DNA from: an uncultured Clostridiaceae bacterium
GTDB taxonomy: Bacteria > Bacillota > Clostridia > TANB77 > CAG-508
Length of the DNA: 64,000 bases
Assembly: GCA_949927585.1 (NCBI GenBank)
Contig: CATLFA010000001.1
Span: forward strand, 1-64,000
Reading direction: 5' to 3'
In this document: positions 9,783 through 19,735 of the stretch, one piece after another
Layout of the letters: each line of letters starts with the position of its first letter
How positions within the stretch are numbered: position 1 is the stretch's first letter
Notes under the pieces: model-generated
Seen by the model: the letters and a program-made list of their open reading frames with translations, nothing else
Told to the model about the DNA's origin: nothing
Databases searched by the model: none
Position numbers and translations under genes: made by a program

Positions 9783-12093
9783 ATGCAATGTAAAGATTGT
9801 TTAAAAGAAATTGATGACAAAGAATATTTTAACAGAAGCGATGAAGGCGTTTGTAAGAAATGTAGGCAAAAGAAATCGCAGATTAAGTATGAAAACAAAA
9901 AATTCGGAACGAATAAGGAATATGTTCCTGCGAGATTAAAAAAGGCAGGAAAAACTCAAACAATTACAACAAAAGCTTCAAAAATTATTGAAGAAAAACA
10001 AAAAGAAAAAGAAAATAGAATATATGATGATGAAATTGAACAAATAGTATTGGCTGATATAGAAAATACTTTTAAGAATAAAAATGTAAATATAGATTTT
10101 AAACAAATACCACCATTTAATGTATTTATGAGTATGTTTTGTTCTTTAATAGATACCAATAATGGTTATATGACACAATATAAAAAAGCAGAAGAAACAT
10201 TTAATATGATGGAAGGAGATTACCAGCACGCTGTTGAAGATGCAAAAACTCCAGATATATTCTTAAAAAGAAGTCAGATGTTTAGATGTTTATTAGACCA
10301 ACGTAGAGAGATAAAAAATGGTATGGGTCAATATGAAAAAATAGATGGGTTGTTACAAGATATTGTGAAGAAAAACCCACAAATATTATCAATAGCGAAA
10401 CAAGCACAAGCAGAACTAGAAAAAGTTATTGAAGCACAAGATGGACATTATTATAAAGCTAAAGCATCAGACCTAATATCTAAAGAAGATTTCTGTATTG
10501 GGAAAAGAGATTGGGGACAATGGCACGTTGAGATTCCTATAAATAATTATTATAATAATAAATCTCCATTCTTATTTACAAGAGATGTTTGGGCAGATAA
10601 TGCAGAAGAGGCAATAGAAAATATTAAACAATATTTAAAACAGAAATTCCCAAATTGTACATATAAGACAATAGACTTTAGGGCAGAAAAGATAAAACAA
10701 GATGATGTAAAGGAGTGTCTTTAGCAACGGTGGGGTTGATATAGCTCAGCCCCAACTAGTTGAAGTAAATGAAAGTATTGAAACTATTGGGGAGGAGAAG
10801 CAAGAAGTTGTTAAAGAAGCTACTGTTGATAATGAAGTAAAAGAAATAACTAAACCGAAACCAATTAAAAAGAAAGTAGAAAAAACTAACATAAAAGATA
10901 TAACTCAAGATAAACTTATTGTTGGGTCAAAAGAATTCTTGATTAGAAGTGGATATGATTTCTTTACAATAAATGCTAATGTAAAAATTGGAGATGATAA
11001 ATTTAATATTCAAAGAGTCGTTCAAGAAAAAAATGAAAAGTTAGCTAATATTGAATATGATAGAATAATTAAGAAGGAATTTGGAAAACCTAAAAGTGTT
11101 ACAGGAAGAACAATTAGAAAATATCAAGATGGCGATGAAGAATTTATGACAATTAATGAAGAAAAGAAAATACCAGAAAGAAAAAAATCTCAAGAAGAAA
11201 TTGATTTAGAAAATAAAATACAATTACTAACAACAGATGTAATGGGACTATTTAAAGTAACATTTTCTACAAAATATATTAAAACACAAAGTGCAACACA
11301 ATATGTATTTGCTCAAGATATAGACGGAGTATATGAACAATTAGATATGATTGAAGAACGTCAAGAAGGAGAATGTAACCAAATTTTATCAAATAATGTG
11401 AAACAAATTATAAAAATGAATGCAAATGCAATTAAAATGGATAAGGCTTGTTTAAAACATCTTCTAAAATACTCCGTAGATGACATTCAAGAAATGTATG
11501 ATAATACGGTTCAAATAAACAAAGAGCAATTTGATAAAGCAGTAGAGACATATAAAGAACTTGTTAAAAATGGATTTCAATTATATATTGGTAAAATATT
11601 ACCAAAAGAACAAATAATGTTTGCAGAATTAGCAAGAAGTGATAAGGAGATGAACGCATTAATATTCGCAGAAGATAGAATGCATCAAGCAATGTTAGGA
11701 AACCAAAAAATCACAGGAGTTAATGTAGGAACAGTAAGAGGAGTGCTAGAAAAAACTAAATCACAAGACCTAAAAGAAATTGATAATGCAGAAAGAATGG
11801 TTAAAGAAATTCAGGCTTTTTCAAAGAAAGAAGATATTGTTTACCATCTATTATTTGAGAAACAAGATGTAAAAAGTTACATAAAATATGTTGAAGAGAT
11901 TACTAATATCAAAGAAAGAATATCAAACGGAGAGAAAGATATATTACTTAAAGAACTTACAGAAGAAAGAGCAAAAGAACTTGGTGGTATTGATAAACTA
12001 GTTGATAGTCTAATTCAGATAGATAAGAAATCTGGTAACATATTTGGTGGAAATAGAGGGATAGTACGTTCCTTACTTGATAAAGTAAAATAG
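9783..12093 (+). CDS. zinc-finger phage protein of unknown function, two ORFs joined by prfB-like +1 frameshift at CTT TAG C
   Basis: Downstream frame is open and ATG-less from ~10725 to 10938 (SNGGVDIAQPQLVEVNESIETIGEEKQ...); AAGGAG-TGT-CTT-TAG-C at 10710-10725. Confidence 0.65.
10710..10725 (+). promoter_or_regulatory. RF2-style programmed +1 frameshift signal (AAGGAG TGT CTT TAG C)
   Basis: Same spacing as bacterial prfB AGGGGG UAU CUU UGA C. Confidence 0.7.
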
Positions 12094-12109
12094 TACAGAA
12101 AGGATTTTT

Positions 12110-12460
12110 ATGAGTAAAGAAGAAATAATAATAATTTCAATGGGAATTGCTACATTGATAATGATATTAAAATGGTTTGTAGAGAACTTAGTAGTAAAAG
12201 CAATGTTCAAAAGAGGAGTAAAAAGAACTAAATATATAGAACAACTAGTTAAAGATGATGTTATTCCTTTTATATTAATCAATATTGACAATGAGCCAAA
12301 AAGAATTGAAAATCCAAAAGATAATAGTGGACTAATTGTTGATAAAAAACTTTATAATGATAAGAATGCATACTTCTTACAAAGAGATGGCAGAGTTTAT
12401 ATAATAGGTAAAAAAGAAGACTTTATGATTGCCTTAGTTGGTGGATATATAGGTAAATAA
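12110..12460 (+). CDS. hypothetical membrane-anchored protein
   Basis: N-terminal hydrophobic helix. Confidence 0.65.
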   Translation: MSKEEIIIISMGIATLIMILKWFVENLVVKAMFKRGVKRTKYIEQLVKDDVIPFILINIDNEPKRIENPKDNSGLIVDKKLYNDKNAYFLQRDGRVYIIGKKEDFMIALVGGYIGK

Positions 12461-12472
12461 TAGGAGGATATT

Positions 12473-13297
12473 ATGGAAGATAATCAAAAAGTAGTTACTG
12501 AAAAAGTAGTGGATAATGAAAGTGATATAATGGTTAGTCCTTATGAGTATTTTCAAAAGTTAAAAGAAAAGGTTCAAGAGATGGATGATGAGAAGCTTAA
12601 TGAAACATACAAAAATGCTTTATATTTAGCAGAGCAATATAATAGAACAGGACAAAAAAAGGGACTTAGGAAACTAATATTTCATTTAGAATCTATTATA
12701 AAAGAAAGAGATGTTCTTAAATGTGGAATAAACAAATATGTTTATAAATCAGATATAGAATATTATATAGATAATGTAGCTAGTAAACAAGTAGTTATAT
12801 TGGATTTAGCTTCTTACGAAAGAAGTATTCCAGAAGATGTTATTGAAGCAATGGAAAAAGTTAAGGGGATTTTTGACGAGTTCTATGTAGTATGTACTGA
12901 CTATAATGGAAAAATGTCAAAACAAGTTCAAAAAGAACGTAGAGAAAAAGACCCAATATTGTTTGGAGCATTTTTAGATAGAGATAGACAAGCGATAAAT
13001 GAACGTTTCTATTACATAGGAGATTGGGTTGATGAGTATTGTGATTTGACTTTGGAGAAGATGGTTGCAGAGATGAAGTCTGTCAATAAAACTGACATTT
13101 TAAAGGAAATTTCATCGTCTGAAATGCCTGAAAATACTGAATCTTTGAAATCTCAATTAAATAAATTAAACATAAAAGAAGAAGATTTAACTGATGGTAC
13201 AACAAAACTAACATTAATATCTTCTGACTCAGATTTAAAACCAAAAAAATCATTCTTCGACAAAGTAAAAACATTTTTAGGAGTTAAAAATGATTAA
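12473..13297 (+). CDS. hypothetical protein
   Basis: 274 aa ORF. Confidence 0.7.
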   Translation: MEDNQKVVTEKVVDNESDIMVSPYEYFQKLKEKVQEMDDEKLNETYKNALYLAEQYNRTGQKKGLRKLIFHLESIIKERDVLKCGINKYVYKSDIEYYIDNVASKQVVILDLASYERSIPEDVIEAMEKVKGIFDEFYVVCTDYNGKMSKQVQKERREKDPILFGAFLDRDRQAINERFYYIGDWVDEYCDLTLEKMVAEMKSVNKTDILKEISSSEMPENTESLKSQLNKLNIKEEDLTDGTTKLTLISSDSDLKPKKSFFDKVKTFLGVKND

Positions 13298-13685
13298 TGA
13301 TGATGAAATAGATTTAACAGAGCATAGAGATTTCAGAGGAAATGATTTCTCGCCTCTCTTCATAAGAAATGCTCGAGGAGAAATATTTTCTAATATATCT
13401 TCATACATTAGTCGACTTGTTCATAAACAATTTTATGGAAAATTTCCTTGGACAGTAGAATCCGATATTTTAGATAAACGTCCTAAATATGACTATTTGA
13501 TTGCCCTTGGGAATAGTGAGATGAGAAGGGAAACATTATTATACTATACTTGGGGAACATCAGATAATTTAGAATGTGATTGTTGTGGAAAGAAGTATAA
13601 AAAGATACCTTGGAAATTGAATAGTGGATTTTGTGAAGAGTGTGATAAGGTATTTAATAAACGAAACAAAATACCTTGGCAATAA
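13290..13685 (+). CDS. hypothetical protein with CxxC zinc-binding motifs
   Basis: CDCCGKKYK...CEECD. Confidence 0.65.
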   Translation: MINDDEIDLTEHRDFRGNDFSPLFIRNARGEIFSNISSYISRLVHKQFYGKFPWTVESDILDKRPKYDYLIALGNSEMRRETLLYYTWGTSDNLECDCCGKKYKKIPWKLNSGFCEECDKVFNKRNKIPWQ

Positions 13686-13707
13686 ATTTGGAAAGGAGTA
13701 TATTATA

Positions 13708-13872
13708 ATGAAAGTTGTTTGTAGTGGAAAAACATCTAAAACAGTTATATGTGATGATTGTAATGCTACACTTAAATATACAAAAACAGATATTTCATAT
13801 AGTGATGGATATAAAGAAGTTAGATGTCCAGAGTGTGGTCATTTTATAAAAGTTGGGAAAACAATGATTTAA
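13708..13872 (+). CDS. zinc-ribbon protein
   Basis: CDDC...CPEC; AAAGGAG RBS. Confidence 0.65.
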   Translation: MKVVCSGKTSKTVICDDCNATLKYTKTDISYSDGYKEVRCPECGHFIKVGKTMI

Positions 13873-13886
13873 TGAGGAGAATGATT

Positions 13887-15089
13887 ATGGAATATAAATA
13901 TTTGTTAATGGTAACAGAAAATAATAATAATAAATATTATGAAATGATACCAAATGGGAACTCATTCACTGTTAAGTATGGTAGAGTTGGAGCATCTGCT
14001 CAAGTAACATCATATCCAGAAAGTCAATTTAATAAGAAATACAATGAAAAAATTAAAAAAGGATATGTTGACCAGACAGATTTAAGGAGAGACTTAATAA
14101 GTGTAGAAAAGCCAAAAGAAAAACAAATCTATAAAGAAATTCAAGACAGTAGTGTAAAACAACTTATAGATTTTCTTCAAAAGTGTGCAAGACAAAAGAT
14201 TGCTGATAACTATACAGTATCATCTGAAAAGGTTACACAGGCAATGGTTGATGAAGCACAGTTAGTATTAAATGAAATTGCAAATACTAGTGATTATAAA
14301 ATGTTCAATGGTTTACTACTTAACTTATTTAATGTGTTACCAAGAAAGATGGCTAATGTAAACGATTACTTAGCAAAATCAGATAAAGACTTTACAGATA
14401 TATATACAAGAGAACAAGACTTGTTAAATGTTATGAAAGGTCAAGTTGTTCAACATAAAGTAGATAGTGAAAATGAAAAAGAAGATACTGAAAAAGTAGA
14501 AAAAACGATACTTGAAGCCTTAGGACTTGAGTTAAAACCAGTTACCAAGACTGATGAAAAAATTATTAGAAAAGAACTTGGTGACTTAAAAGACAAGTAT
14601 TATATGGCTTGGAGAGTTGTTAATAAAACAACAAACGAAAGATTTAAAAAGCATCTTGCAGAAAGTGATTTTCAAAATACTAAATTGTTATGGCACGGAA
14701 GTCGTAATGAAAATTGGATGAGTATTATATCAAGTGGGTTAATATTAAATCCAAATGCAGTAATTACAGGAAAGATGTTTGGTTATGGAATATATTTTGG
14801 ATTACAAAGTAGGAAATCATTTAACTATACAAGCTATAATAATTCATATTGGGCTCACGGAAATAGCGATACAGCTTTTATGGGATTGTATGATGTACAT
14901 TATGGGAACCCATATATAGTATCAAATTTTGATAGCAAGTATTATAATTTCAATTATGACAAGTTAAGGAAAGAAGGAAATTTTGATTGCCTTCACGCAG
15001 ACAGTAGAAAAGGAATGTTAAGAAATGATGAGATAATCGTTTATAGAGAAGACCAATTAGACATTAGATACATAGTAGAATTAAAATAG
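13887..15089 (+). CDS. WGR-domain poly(ADP-ribose) polymerase-like protein
   Basis: N-term MEYKYLLMVTENNNNKYYEMIPNGNSFTVKYGRVGASAQ (WGR); C-term LLWHGSRNENWMSIISSGL...GKMFGYGIYFG...NDEIIVYREDQLDIRYIVEL (PARP catalytic). Confidence 0.85.
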   Translation: MEYKYLLMVTENNNNKYYEMIPNGNSFTVKYGRVGASAQVTSYPESQFNKKYNEKIKKGYVDQTDLRRDLISVEKPKEKQIYKEIQDSSVKQLIDFLQKCARQKIADNYTVSSEKVTQAMVDEAQLVLNEIANTSDYKMFNGLLLNLFNVLPRKMANVNDYLAKSDKDFTDIYTREQDLLNVMKGQVVQHKVDSENEKEDTEKVEKTILEALGLELKPVTKTDEKIIRKELGDLKDKYYMAWRVVNKTTNERFKKHLAESDFQNTKLLWHGSRNENWMSIISSGLILNPNAVITGKMFGYGIYFGLQSRKSFNYTSYNNSYWAHGNSDTAFMGLYDVHYGNPYIVSNFDSKYYNFNYDKLRKEGNFDCLHADSRKGMLRNDEIIVYREDQLDIRYIVELK

Positions 15090-15103
15090 AAAGGAGTGAT
15101 ATT

Positions 15104-15979
15104 ATGGAACAAACATTAGGAGATAGAATGAAAGAATATGAATATGTAACAAGAAATAAACTTATAAACAGACTACCTGTTATAATAAGATTGGATGGTA
15201 AAGCCTTCCACAACTTTACAAAAGGATTTGATAAACCAGTAGATGATATAATGGCAGAAACAATGAAGCTAACAACAAAAGCACTATGTGAAAAAATACA
15301 AAGTGTTGTTATGGGATATACTCAATCAGATGAAATATCATTAGTATTAATGAATACATCTAATAAATCTAGTGAATTATGGTTTAATAATAACCTTAGT
15401 AAAATAATAAGTGTTAGCGCTAGTATAGTTACTTGTGAGTTTAATAAGATATTTGCTGAAGCAGTTGAGAAAAAACTTAATGAAACAAGACAAATGTTAG
15501 ATTATCCAGATATAGATGATTGTGAAGATGAATCAACACCATTAGAACAAGAATATAGAAAATTACTTCGTTTTAAAGAAAAAGAATTTACAGCACTTTT
15601 TGATAGTAGAGCTTTTAATGTTCCAGAAAATGAAGTAGTAAATTATTTTATATGGAGACAAAGAGATTGCCAAAAAAACGCAGTAAGTAGTACAGCTAGG
15701 ACATTATTTAGTCACAAGTCATTATATGGGTTAAGTAGTAAGAAAATGGTAGAGAAAATGAAAGATGAAAAAGACTTTATATTTGAGGAAAAAATACCTT
15801 TATCATTTAGAAATGGAGTAACTTTTATTAAAGAAGAAACAAAAAGAGTAGGTACAGATAATTTTGGTAAAGAATGTATAGGATATTCTAAACAATGGGT
15901 ACCGATAGATGGCACAAAAAATTTTGAAGATGACCCAGAATTTTACTTAAATTATTTAGAAGTAGTTAAGAAGTGGTAA
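15104..15979 (+). CDS. thg1-like: tRNA-His guanylyltransferase (Thg1) family
   Basis: RLPVIIRLDGKAFHNFTKGFDKPVDDIMAETMKLTTKALCEKIQSVVMGYTQSDEISLVL. Confidence 0.9.
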   Translation: MEQTLGDRMKEYEYVTRNKLINRLPVIIRLDGKAFHNFTKGFDKPVDDIMAETMKLTTKALCEKIQSVVMGYTQSDEISLVLMNTSNKSSELWFNNNLSKIISVSASIVTCEFNKIFAEAVEKKLNETRQMLDYPDIDDCEDESTPLEQEYRKLLRFKEKEFTALFDSRAFNVPENEVVNYFIWRQRDCQKNAVSSTARTLFSHKSLYGLSSKKMVEKMKDEKDFIFEEKIPLSFRNGVTFIKEETKRVGTDNFGKECIGYSKQWVPIDGTKNFEDDPEFYLNYLEVVKKW

Positions 15980-16002
15980 TACCACTTCTTTTTCTATTTA
16001 AC

Positions 16003-16031
16003 TTGACAAATAGTTGTCGTTATGATATAAT
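16003..16031 (+). promoter_or_regulatory. sigma70-type promoter with palindromic operator
   Basis: TTGACAAATAGTTGTCG - TATAAT, 17-bp spacing. Confidence 0.85.
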
Positions 16032-16056
16032 ATCAAATATAACAAGGAGGTAGATT

Positions 16057-16680
16057 ATGGATAATAAAAGAGACCTATGTGTAAAGAAAGATTTTATAAC
16101 ATCAAGGAATCCAGAACGTATTCCTGTAATTTGTGATTTAATAGAAGAACTTTGGGAAAGATATAGACTTAATAATTTATCAATAAATTTTTTTCAATTA
16201 CTAGACTTAATAGATTTGTCATCACGTGGAAAAGAAAATATAGATACTTTTTACTGGGAAGATGATAAATGGTATGATTTTCTACAAGGACTAATTGAAA
16301 GCTCAAAAAAGCTTGAACAAAACAATTTGTTAGAAAATGTTTTAGATATGCAAGAAATTACTAATTGTTTTAAAGAATATTGGTTAATGTATCCAGATTA
16401 CAGATTTAAACAAATATTGGATGTATTCAATATGACAGTAAATAAAGATAATAGTAAACTAAATAGTTTAGATGGAAGATATTGGAGAAAATATTTTTTA
16501 TCCATAATGATAAATAAATTAGAAAAAAGTATAGAGGTTGGAAAAAATCGTTTAGCTGAATTAAATTTAGATAGCCCATTTGCAAATCAAATATCTTATA
16601 ATTTAGAGATGGCAATCAAAATAAAACAAAAAGAGTTATATAGATTAAAGGAGGAATATAAAAATGATTTTAAATTATAA
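16057..16680 (+). CDS. hypothetical protein
   Basis: ORF with RBS. Confidence 0.7.
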   Translation: MDNKRDLCVKKDFITSRNPERIPVICDLIEELWERYRLNNLSINFFQLLDLIDLSSRGKENIDTFYWEDDKWYDFLQGLIESSKKLEQNNLLENVLDMQEITNCFKEYWLMYPDYRFKQILDVFNMTVNKDNSKLNSLDGRYWRKYFLSIMINKLEKSIEVGKNRLAELNLDSPFANQISYNLEMAIKIKQKELYRLKEEYKNDFKL

Positions 16681-16927
16681 AAAGGTAGAAGAAGATATTA
16701 ATAAAGAAATTCAACAAAAGCACGAAGAATTAAAATCATTATATAAAACATTAGATGAAGCAGAAGAACACGGATATGAGGTAGCTTTTGGTGCAAATAC
16801 TCAAGAAGAAGCTATTATATCAGCCTTTAATGCAGGTCGTGCTATTGGAGAATATGAGGGAAAAATAGATGAATTAGAAGTTTTTTTAAATTATTTATAT
16901 TCCAAAGAATTTTTAAATAAAGAATAA
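16664..16927 (+). CDS. hypothetical protein
   Basis: ORF track. Confidence 0.6.
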   Translation: MILNYKKVEEDINKEIQQKHEELKSLYKTLDEAEEHGYEVAFGANTQEEAIISAFNAGRAIGEYEGKIDELEVFLNYLYSKEFLNKE

Positions 16928-16945
16928 ACAAAGGAGGTAAATTAG

Positions 16946-17527
16946 ATGAATGATTTTACATTAGAAGATGTTACATTTACAAATCACATATTAGAACGAT
17001 TTGTAGAAAGAACAATGAATAAGACAGGTAATGAAATAAAACAATATCTTGCTCAGAATAGTGATAAAGTAAAAGAAAAACTATTATTACTTTATAATTC
17101 AGCAGAGTTATTATGGTCAGGGAAAGTTAAAGAACATAATTTTACACATTTTTACATAAATAAAGACGGATGGATAATTGTTGTTGATAAAGATGGAAAG
17201 AAATTAATAACTGTTTATAAAGCCGATTTAGAGTTAGATAGTGAATTTAATAAGATGTATGTAGAAAGAATTAAAACTAGAGTTGCAGAAATGAATAATA
17301 TGTTAGCACAAAAAGAGGAAGAAATTAATTCTCAAAAGGAAGATAATCAAAAACAAATTGAACTTTTAAATGCAGAAAATCTTGACTTAAAAGAAAAAAT
17401 AGAATATAATAATGCAGTAATTAATTCTTTAAAGCAACAAGATGAATTAGCATTGAAAGAATATAGCTTGTTAGAAAAAGACTTACAACATAAAATAGAA
17501 AAATTTGTAAATGCAAAAGTTTTTTAA
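16946..17527 (+). CDS. hypothetical coiled-coil protein
   Basis: 193 aa ORF with GGAGG RBS. Confidence 0.65.
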   Translation: MNDFTLEDVTFTNHILERFVERTMNKTGNEIKQYLAQNSDKVKEKLLLLYNSAELLWSGKVKEHNFTHFYINKDGWIIVVDKDGKKLITVYKADLELDSEFNKMYVERIKTRVAEMNNMLAQKEEEINSQKEDNQKQIELLNAENLDLKEKIEYNNAVINSLKQQDELALKEYSLLEKDLQHKIEKFVNAKVF

Positions 17528-17545
17528 AAAAATGTTCAATCTAAC

Positions 17546-17574
17546 TTGACAAATAAAACAATTTATGGTATAAT
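17546..17574 (+). promoter_or_regulatory. sigma70-type promoter upstream of the tRNA array
   Basis: TTGACA - 17 bp - TATAAT. Confidence 0.8.
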
Positions 17575-17702
17575 AGATTTATAGTTAAGAGATTAACTAT
17601 AATATGATATTCTTTTATATCATTCCATAAAATAATAGTAATTGATGTCAAACATTAATTACTTGAGGCATTGACCCAAACGGTGCCTCACTTTCTAAAT
17701 AT

Positions 17703-17778
17703 AGCGGGGTGGAGCAGTTGGCAGCTCACTAGGCTCATAACCTAGAGGTCGTGTGTTCGAGTCACACCTCCGCAACCA
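17703..17778 (+). tRNA. initiator tRNA-fMet(CAU)
   Basis: Loop CTCATAA; A1/A72 mismatch; CCA encoded. Confidence 0.9.
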
Positions 17779-17865
17779 AGGCTTTAAGCCTAAAATATTA
17801 TTTTCATATTTTTATTCACTTTTGTGAATTGGTTGGGCTAAATCTAATTCTAGGAGGGAAGGAAT

Positions 17866-18201
17866 ATGAAAAGTTTAGTATTATTATATCGTGATAATAA
17901 GACAAAGGAAGTTGCTATTAGGGAATTTTTAAATATTACTGAAAACAACAAACACTACTTATTTGGAACAAAAAATTGGATAGGGAACAGAGAAGGAGTT
18001 CTAAAAAAGAATGTAGGGAAAGTATTGAAGGTAGGAGATTTCTCAACAAATTGTAAGATTGCAGAATATCCTGTGGAAATACCATCTCTAAATAGAGATA
18101 TTTTTTGGAATGGTGGTTATTTAATATTTGTTAATAAAAATAAGTATGATGAAGACCCAACTTATTATTACAATGTAATAAAAAATTATAGAGAAGAATA
18201 A
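17866..18201 (+). CDS. hypothetical protein
   Basis: ORF with RBS between tRNAs. Confidence 0.65.
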   Translation: MKSLVLLYRDNKTKEVAIREFLNITENNKHYLFGTKNWIGNREGVLKKNVGKVLKVGDFSTNCKIAEYPVEIPSLNRDIFWNGGYLIFVNKNKYDEDPTYYYNVIKNYREE

Positions 18202-18216
18202 TCTTCTCTAGTATAT

Positions 18217-18287
18217 GATTTCGTAGTTTAGTGGGAAAACGGTGCGTAGTGGACGCATTGTCATAGGTTCGAATCCTATCGGAATCG
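18217..18287 (+). tRNA. tRNA-like, atypical anticodon loop TAGTGGA (formal GUG)
   Basis: GATTTCG/CGGAATC acceptor, D and T arms good; position 33 is A, not T; no CCA. Confidence 0.6.
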
Positions 18288-18395
18288 TTTATATTATTAG
18301 ATGGTGAAATCAAGATTTGTGGCGTACGCACAGAGCAAACCATAATACTAGTCAGGAATAAAATAAGTACATATTTCACTATCTAAGATTTATAT

Positions 18396-18471
18396 GCTCG
18401 CATAGCTCAGTAGGTAGAGCAACGCTCTTGTAAAGCGTGGGTCGTCTGTTCGATTCAGACTGTGAGCTCCA
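18396..18471 (+). tRNA. tRNA-Thr(UGU)
   Basis: Loop CTTGTAA. Confidence 0.9.
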
Positions 18472-18702
18472 TCCAACAAACCTTGGCTACACAAGTGGAA
18501 AAACCCTCAAGAGTTAGCGATACTACTTGAGACTAACAAATCGCATTGTAGATAATCAGGGAATTGGCAAGTGGAACCTGATGAAAATTAAAACAAGCTT
18601 GCCCCAGATTAAATTTTTTGAGTCGGATGTTAAGACGTCTCCCTTTAAAGGAGAAGAAGAAAGGTTAGATTCCTTTAAAAAATTTAGTTTGGAAAGTTAT
18701 AT

Positions 18703-18824
18703 GCCGCAGTAGCTCAGTAGGTTAGAGCACTTATAGTTAGTCTAGTGTATAAAGTCCGAAGTACAAGGAAATGAGAGTAAGAAAACCTATAAGAAGGTCA
18801 TTGGTTCAAGTCCAGTCTGCGGCA
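18703..18824 (+). tRNA. tRNA-like gene with ~50-nt insertion in the anticodon arm
   Basis: GCCGCAG/CTGCGGC acceptor, canonical D and T arms, CTTATAG...CTATAAG arm with 50-nt loop. Confidence 0.65.
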
Positions 18825-18835
18825 TCTTAAAATAT

Positions 18836-18910
18836 TGGCGTGTGGTGAAATAGGTATCACGGGTGACTGTTAATCACTTATTTCGAGTTCGAGTCTCGGC
18901 GTGCCAGCCA
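18836..18910 (+). tRNA. tRNA-Asn(GUU)
   Basis: Loop CTGTTAA; TGGCGTG/CGTGCCA; GCCA end. Confidence 0.85.
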
Positions 18911-19217
18911 CGATTTACAACCGTAAGTTGTACGTTGGATTCCGTTGACTACGATACTGGGACAGGAACAATGACAGTAGTTTATTTTAGAAGTATTTAA
19001 AAGTAATGTTTACGAATGCTTGGTAATCAAGAAATTTTTGAAAATAAAATAAATGGTATGTCCGTCATTTAATGGAAAGGGATTATAATAGAAATAATGT
19101 GTCATCACATTTGTAACCGCTTCTAGCTTGTGAATAACCATATTTATTATATGACAATCCAAAGAAAGCAGCTTGGATAGTTTTGGACGATAACTAAAGC
19201 CTTTCAACATTTTATAT

Positions 19218-19294
19218 AGACCAGTATATCAGTTGGTTAGATAGCTGTACTGATAATGCAGAAGTCATTGGTTCGAGTCCAATCTGGTCTACCA
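19218..19294 (+). tRNA. tRNA-Ile(GAU)
   Basis: Loop CTGATAA; CCA encoded. Confidence 0.9.
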
Positions 19295-19627
19295 GAGGGT
19301 TTCTTTGTTTGGTATTATTTCTTTCTGTACGCTCGCACCCACAGAAAAAGAAAACATACATAAAAACTCGACCGCAAAGTTGGTAAAAGAAAGTTGATGA
19401 ACAATGCTCTGGTAGCCAATACCAACATCAGTAAAAGATACTTTCTAGGTAGTTTTGTTGAGTGTCTACCATAAACTTTTGCAATAGGAGATTGTTTTAA
19501 AGAACGTTACAACTCCGAAGAATAAAAGGACAACGGTCTCGGAGTGCTAGACTCGAAAGATGAGTAAAAAGTCAAAACAGGCAGAAGAACTGTAAATTCT
19601 TCAATAGCTCATCATCTAGTGTTATAT

Positions 19628-19683
19628 GGTTGGGTTAGCTATGGTAGTATCCTAGGAAATTGGTTCGATTCCAATGCCAATCT
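19628..19683 (+). tRNA. truncated tRNA-like element lacking a recognisable anticodon arm
   Basis: GGTTGG/CCAATC acceptor and ATTGG-TTCGATT-CCAAT T arm, ~56 nt total. Confidence 0.4.
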
Positions 19684-19735
19684 GCATAATTTTAGATAAT
19701 CATTTTAGATAAGTTTTCTTATGGAGTGATTATTT

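Noticed and set aside
10722-10724. General TAG recoding (TAG as sense)
   Set aside because: Many genes end in TAG directly followed by an RBS and next gene, so TAG is a normal stop here; only the 10722 site suggests recoding.
19058-19130. Possible tRNA with ATTAT-AATAGAA-ATAAT anticodon-like arm
   Set aside because: No T loop consensus or acceptor pairing; position 33 is not T.
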